Source of the DNA: Prorocentrum cordatum
Taxonomy: Eukaryota > Sar > Dinophyceae > Prorocentrales > Prorocentraceae
Assembly (NCBI GenBank): GCA_963575745.1
Contig: CAUYUJ010007236.1
Coordinates: 497,426-520,540, forward strand
Length of the DNA: 23,115 nucleotides
Direction: 5' to 3'
Shown here: one piece after another, positions 19,247-23,115 of the stretch
Numbering within the stretch: position 1 is the stretch's first letter
How the letters are laid out: every line of letters starts with the position of its first letter
Made by a program: the position numbers and the translations under genes
The notes under the pieces: model-generated
Database searches by the model: none
Seen by the model: only the letters and a program-made list of their open reading frames with translations
Told to the model about the DNA's origin: nothing

Positions 19247-19640
19247 CACGACCACGACCACGACCACGACGAACGACGACGACGACGACGACGACGAGGA
19301 GGAGGAGGACGACGACGACGACGACGACAACGACGACGACGACTACGACTACGACGACGACGGCGGCGGCGGCGACGACGAAGGCGAAGACGGCTCCGCC
19401 GGCCAGCGGCGGCAATGACGACGATGAGAGTGACGGCGGCGGCGGCTACGGCGACGGCGACGGCGACGGCGATGGCGACAGCGACGACGGCGACGGCGAC
19501 GGCGAGACGAAGACACGACGACGACGGCGACGGCAACGACGACGACGAAACCACATGGCGGCTGCGATGGCGGCGGCGGCGACAACATGACGTCGACGAC
19601 GACGCCGACGCCGACGCCCCTGGCGACGGCGACTGGCGAC
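18525..19640 (+). repeat. 1.1-kb (GAC)n / (GACGGC)n triplet array
   Basis: Imperfect GAC triplets mixed with GGC, with interruptions in phase, cover about 1.1 kb. The densest pure GAC is at about 19180-19330. Each frame gives a homopolymeric protein (Asp, Thr or Arg on +; Val, Ser or Arg on -), so the long frames here are repeat artefacts. It is flanked on both sides by related G/C-run blocks. Confidence 0.95.
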
Positions 19641-19649
19641 CATGACGGC

Positions 19650-19995
19650 GACGGGCGCAGGGGGGGGAGGGGGTCTCAGTTCGAGCCATCTTCGCTTTCA
19701 ACTCAGGGGGCGGGACCCCCCCCCTGGTTCGAGCCCCCCCACCGCTTTCCGCTTGGAGAGGGGGGGGGCGGTTCGACCGACCTCCTTGGACAGGAGGGGG
19801 GGTCATATCCCTCCAGTTCGAACCCCCCCCTTGCAAGCAACTCGGGGGCGGGGGGGGCTGCCCCCGCTTCGAACCCACCCCGCCCTCGGGCAGGGCTGGG
19901 CCCCACCCCCTGGTTCGAATTCCCCCCCGCCCCCGTTTCTTTGGGGAGGGGGAGGGCCCCCCCCCCCCAAGGTAGGGAGGCCGGTGTCCAGGGAG
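19650..19995 (-). repeat. G/C-run block with TTCGAA units, inverted relative to 17990-18535
   Basis: Read on the minus strand, this block contains CCCTGAGTTG followed by an AAAGCG part, GAGTTGCTTGCAAGGGGGG, GGTTCGAACTGG, and a CCTGTCCAAGG part. These correspond to GAGTTGCAAGAGGG, GGTTCGAACTTGG and CTGTCCAGG in the left block. The two blocks therefore face each other across the GAC array. Confidence 0.6.
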
Positions 19996-19999
19996 GGGG

Positions 20000-21090
20000 G
20001 TCTCCCCTACCGGTCCTCCTGGGGTGGTTGTTATTCATTGTGTTGTCGATCGGCGCGGGCCCCGGCACCCTGTCCCCCCCCGAATGGAGTAGATCTTGGC
20101 TGTTTCGCGCGCTTGTTGCACGCAGGTGGAGTCTCCCCCCCATCGGACACACTGCTGCAAACAGTCGAAGTAAGCAGATGTCCCGAGCCAGGCCCCCCCC
20201 CTTCAGCCCAGTGTCGAAACGCCGAATAAGAAAACGCTCGCCGTATCAAGGCGTTTTTTCCAGGCAGGCGTCCACGAAACGCGTTTTTCGCCGAGCTCAT
20301 TATCCGAGGCGCGTGATACCGGTGATGTTCTTTCGAGTGTTCGGGCCTCGGGCGTATGAGCATCACGCAGGCATCCCCAATCGGAATCCACAGACGTCGC
20401 GCAGCTGGCTAGCAGCTGAGCTATCTAACGGACAGTCGCTTTGGGTTGCCAATGATGATTTCGTTGTTCAGGAGTTGCTGGCACAGGCCCCACTTCGGTC
20501 CCTCTATTGCTCACCATGTGCGCAAGGTCCGAGAGCGCCAGGTATGCCACGTCCGCCAGGTGCGACAGATGCGCCTAGCAACGGCAACGCGAAAGTTATG
20601 GCACTACGTGCTGGACATGCGAGCCACCCTTGAGTTCGCAACGACGGAGGCCAGCAATTTCTAGGACGGGTAATTTGTGCATCCTGCCCATTTACCAGAC
20701 TTGGCTGGAAGGGTCGAACTCGCCAGCGATTGCAGCTGCGCTGGGCACTTGTTGTGTCAAGCGTCTTGCTTAGAGAGCCTTCTCTCGGACTGCAGAAGGT
20801 TGGCTTGAAGTGGGGGAACGCGTGACTCCTTCCCCTCCCGCCAGCCATCATTCGGCTCTCCTCGTCCTTTCCTCTCCCTCATACCGCTGCCTTTTTGCAG
20901 GCGCCGCTGGGCCAATGCCAGCACGCTCTCAGTACGACTTGGAGTGCGCCGCACCGGGCGTGCCAAACCTCCTCGACCACATCAGGCTTGCCCCCGGATC
21001 GCGCCAAGAGAGTGCCCGCGGCCCCGCCGCCGGGGCTGGATGTGGCAGACGCTTCGCGAAGTCGGCGGTATTTATCAGCCTCGCGCAGAC
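20000..21090. other. Stretch with no supported gene
   Basis: A long plus-strand frame leaves the repeat and continues to 20633 with a less biased composition around 20230-20520 (for example RSWLAAELSNGQSLWVANDD). No domain, start or splice signal is convincing. The region from 20660 to 21090 has pyrimidine-rich parts and no recognisable feature. Confidence 0.35.
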
Positions 21091-21094
21091 GGCG

Positions 21095-21228
21095 GGGCAG
21101 GGGAAGGGGGGGAGGCTTCTCAGAGGCACCCTGCTTCTTGGGCGGCGTGGGCCTCATCTGTAGACGTGGGGCCGGCGCCTTCCAAGAAGCAGCCTCTTTC
21201 TCAGAAGCCTTCCCCCTTCCCCCTACCC
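21095..21228. repeat. Imperfect inverted repeat
   Basis: GGCTTCTCAGAGG with CTGCTTCTTGG (21114-21141) faces CCAAGAAGCAG with TCTCAGAAGCC (21182-21209). G-rich and C-rich outer extensions lengthen each arm to about 47 bases. The centre (21142-21181) is 40 bases. It is weaker than the other foldbacks in this window. Confidence 0.55.
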
Positions 21229-21268
21229 CCCTCTGCGCGCCGACAAATTTGAGCGCTTCTCAGAGTGG

Positions 21269-21400
21269 GAGGTGGAGGAGGAGGAGGAGGAGGCGGAGGA
21301 GAAGGAAAAGGGAGGAGGAGGAGGAGGTGGTATGAGGAGGAGGAGGCGAAGGAGGAGGTATGAGGAGGAGGAGGAGGAGGAGGAGGAGGAGGAGGAGGGC
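21269..21400 (+). repeat. (GGA)n purine tract
   Basis: GGA/GAG triplets with a few interruptions (GAAAAGG, GGTATGAGG). The poly-Glu and poly-Ser frames across it are artefacts. Confidence 0.9.
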
Positions 21401-21586
21401 TGGAGTGCCTCTCGGGCTCCCTCGTCGGGAGCCTTTCGGGAGCGTCGCGGGTGCCTAGAGGCCAGAGAGAGGGGATGGGCCTCGCCGGTGCCCGACCGTG
21501 CGTGGGAGATGCGGGGGCAATCGGGCGGGGGGCCCCGAGGGCTCGCGGGGGGCGCTCCGAAGCGCCCAGTCGCAGTCGATCCAGGA

Positions 21587-21716
21587 TTAAGTCGGGCCTG
21601 TCCCTCTACAGGGGGAATAGTCAAAAGTGGTCAAAAAGTAGGCTGGGGACGGCATTTTTGGGGTATGCTTCATTTTTCGTTGAACATCGGCCTGTAGGGC
21701 GACAGGCCCGACTTAA
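21587..21716. mobile_element. MITE-like element, 26-bp terminal inverted repeats, TTAA ends (copy 1)
   Basis: The left terminus 21587-21612 starts TTAAGTCGGGCCTGTCCC. The right terminus 21691-21716 ends in the inverted form, GACAGGCCCGACTTAA. The two 26-base arms differ at about two positions. The 78-base interior is relatively AT-rich and non-coding. TTAA at both outer ends is the target duplication expected of piggyBac-type elements. A related element lies at 22919-23076. Confidence 0.82.
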
Positions 21717-22381
21717 ATCTGGAATCCGCAGCCCTTGGGAAGAGACACGTGCTTGTGCATTGGCATGCTGAGGGCCTCAGGAGGAGAAGAAACACACGGA
21801 CACAGTTGATCGACGGCTCCCAGGAAGATGTGGGAAGATCTCGGAAGCGGGGGGAAGACGGAAACCCAGAAGGTATGGGAACATGTTTCGGGAATCTTGG
21901 GAGTTGTGTGCATCTTCTTCTTGTGTGCCCCATGGGCCCTTTCACATCAATGACCAGACGGCGCTGAACGACAGACGGTCGCGGGTTTGTTTGGCGGTTC
22001 TTCCCAGGCGGTCGGGCACATGATCGTGCCCTCTCTTGCAGCTGCGCGTGTCTGCGTGTGTGCGGGAAGGGTAGCCATTGCAGTTCCATTGCCGCCCAGA
22101 GCATGCCCGACATCCGCATGGGCCCGACCTTGGAGCCACCGAGGAGCATCTCCGCCTCCCCCTGCTCCTCCTCCTCCTTCTCCTCCTCCTTCGGCGGCGA
22201 GCCCTGGGGGGAAGTGAGGAGGGGCGGGCCTGCTCGGGAGGCTCGGCAGCCCCTGGGCCTGCCGAGAGGTGCTCACAAGGGGGTTCCCCCGGAAGACGCA
22301 GGAATCCTGAGAAGGCTGCCTTCGCAGGCGTTTTCCTCCTGAGGTGTTTTCCCGCCGCCTTCTGAGGGAGCCTTCTCTAGA
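21717..22381. other. Stretch with no supported gene
   Basis: Sequence between the first MITE and the T-shaped palindrome. It holds a short CTCCTC tract at about 22158-22192 and no recognisable ORF. Small G/C inverted motifs near 22255-22380 are not long enough to call. Confidence 0.4.
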
Positions 22382-22572
22382 GGAACGAAAAGTGACATAA
22401 ACATAAAAACTCGGAGGACCGCGCGGATTTCTCGGATCGGCGCTGGGGCCCCCTGGCGGCGCCTCCGGCGCCGCCCCTGGCGCGCGCCGCGCGCCAGGGA
22501 GGGGGTTCCAGCGCCGATCCGAGAAATCCGCGCGGACCTCCGAGTTTTTATGTTTATGTCACTTTTTGTTCC
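22382..22572. repeat. T-shaped palindrome: 73-bp stem with two abutting hairpin arms
   Basis: The outer arms 22382-22446 and 22508-22572 match as inverted copies at 63 of 65 positions. Pairing continues inward for 8 more positions (22447-22454 with 22500-22507), two of them G-T. The remaining 45 bases are two hairpins side by side. Arm 1 has a 9-bp stem, GGCGGCGCC (22455-22463) with GGCGCCGCC (22467-22475), and a TCC loop. Arm 2 has a stem of up to 11 bp, CCCTGGCGCGC (22475-22485) with GCGCGCCAGGG (22489-22499), and a GCC loop. Base 22475 can serve only one arm. There is essentially no unpaired spacer, so a clean three-way junction is possible. No coding capacity; no clear flanking duplication. 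Confidence 0.9.
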
Positions 22573-22576
22573 CCTA

Positions 22577-22918
22577 TTCTCCTTCTCACGTCCTTCCCTC
22601 GCTCGGCGCTGGTGAACCGAGCACCGCGGATGACAGAGCATCCCCTCCCCTAACCCGTGAGAGTTGATGGTCCTGGGTCAAACCAGGGTTGGTTGGGGGA
22701 ACGTGGCGGGCCAAACTTCATTGCGCATCGAAGTTGCTACCCTCTTACGCTGAGTAGCAGCACTGTCATGAACGTGTGGCAGGGCTGTGGGCCTCTCGCC
22801 CTTTTCAGCTCTCCTATGACTCACACGCGCACGAGTGGCCGGGAGAAAACGTTCGGATCCCACCCGGATTCCGAACTTCAGCATCCCCACCTTGTTATTA
22901 TCAGGGACACGATTGGGG
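22577..22918. other. Stretch with no supported gene
   Basis: Unique-looking sequence between the palindrome and the second MITE. Short overlapping frames exist on both strands with no recognisable domain. Confidence 0.4.
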
Positions 22919-23076
22919 TTAGGTCGGGCGCGTCCCCCCACAGGCGGATTTTGGATAAAAACAAGAAATTGTCAAAACTTATTCAAACACAGTCAAACAT
23001 AGTCGAAACCACGTTCCCAGACCATCCTGGAGCTATTTATGAATCTTCCTCCTGTAGAGGGACAGGCCCGACTTAA
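22919..23076. mobile_element. MITE-like element of the same family (copy 2, older)
   Basis: The left terminus 22919-22944 begins TTAGGTCGGGCGCGTCCC and is a diverged form of the copy 1 terminus, with five differences in 26. The right terminus 23051-23076, CCTGTAGAGGGACAGGCCCG then ACTTAA, is the near-exact inverted consensus. The interior is AT-rich (for example TTGTCAAAACTTATTCAAAC) and non-coding. TTAA is kept on the right and is TTAG on the left. Confidence 0.68.
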
Positions 23077-23115
23077 GATTAGGGCGTGTGTCCATATGCG
23101 GTCGCCTCTTGGCCC

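Noticed and set aside
18932-19645. Long poly-Asp ORF (about 237 codons) and its poly-Ser/Val/Arg antisense frames
   Set aside because: It is a translation of the GAC triplet array; every frame is open for the same reason and no non-repeat domain is present.
22255-22380. Short inverted G/C-rich motifs beside the T-shaped palindrome
   Set aside because: Arms are short and mismatched; such pairings are expected by chance in sequence this GC-rich.

Overview
The window looks like nuclear DNA of a dinoflagellate or a close alveolate relative. The case rests on a PIF1-type helicase of the kind found in many degenerate copies in dinoflagellate genomes, on very high G+C, on sparse genes buried in simple repeats, and on a gene that needs splicing. 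No base composition was calculated and no species can be named. Most of the 23 kb is repetitive; many long open frames here are only GC-rich or triplet-repeat artefacts.

Layout. 1-1380: the tail of a CTTGG-type minisatellite, a GGA tract, a C/G hairpin, a 21-bp tandem repeat, then (AT)n and (GA)n. 1381-4160: no firm gene; weak coding-like segments lie at 1685-2098 (+), 2108-2640 (-) and 3121-3480 (+, possible OB fold). 4162-8031: a PIF1-family helicase pseudogene that stays in one reading frame but has five in-frame stops and damaged ATPase motifs. 8049-10443: two copies of a composite repeat joined by GGA tracts, with 53-bp and 207-bp internal tandem repeats and about 580 bp of GT/GTGC repeat. 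10478-11255: a divergent direct repeat and a CTTGG minisatellite.

11400-14684: the best intact gene. An N-terminal membrane anchor and a cytochrome P450-like domain (ExxR, PERF-like and heme-cysteine motifs) are followed by a GT-AG intron of about 1.0 kb, largely filled by a 365-bp tandem repeat. After it comes an exon for about seven membrane helices. The phases match if intron 12863-13863 is removed, which would give a P450 fused to a polytopic membrane domain. A frame change near 11485-11565 is unresolved.

14685-23115: weak ORFs (one with a RING-like cysteine pattern), G/C-run blocks in opposite orientation either side of a 1.1-kb (GAC)n array, and several foldback elements. These are a 71-bp-arm hairpin at 16341-16488, a looser inverted repeat at 21095-21228, two short elements with 26-bp terminal inverted repeats and TTAA-type ends (21587-21716 and 22919-23076), and a T-shaped palindrome at 22382-22572. 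The last has a 73-bp stem topped by two small abutting hairpins, a geometry like a parvovirus inverted terminal repeat, and is the most unusual structure in the window. No tRNA, rRNA, CRISPR array or spliced-leader gene was recognised.
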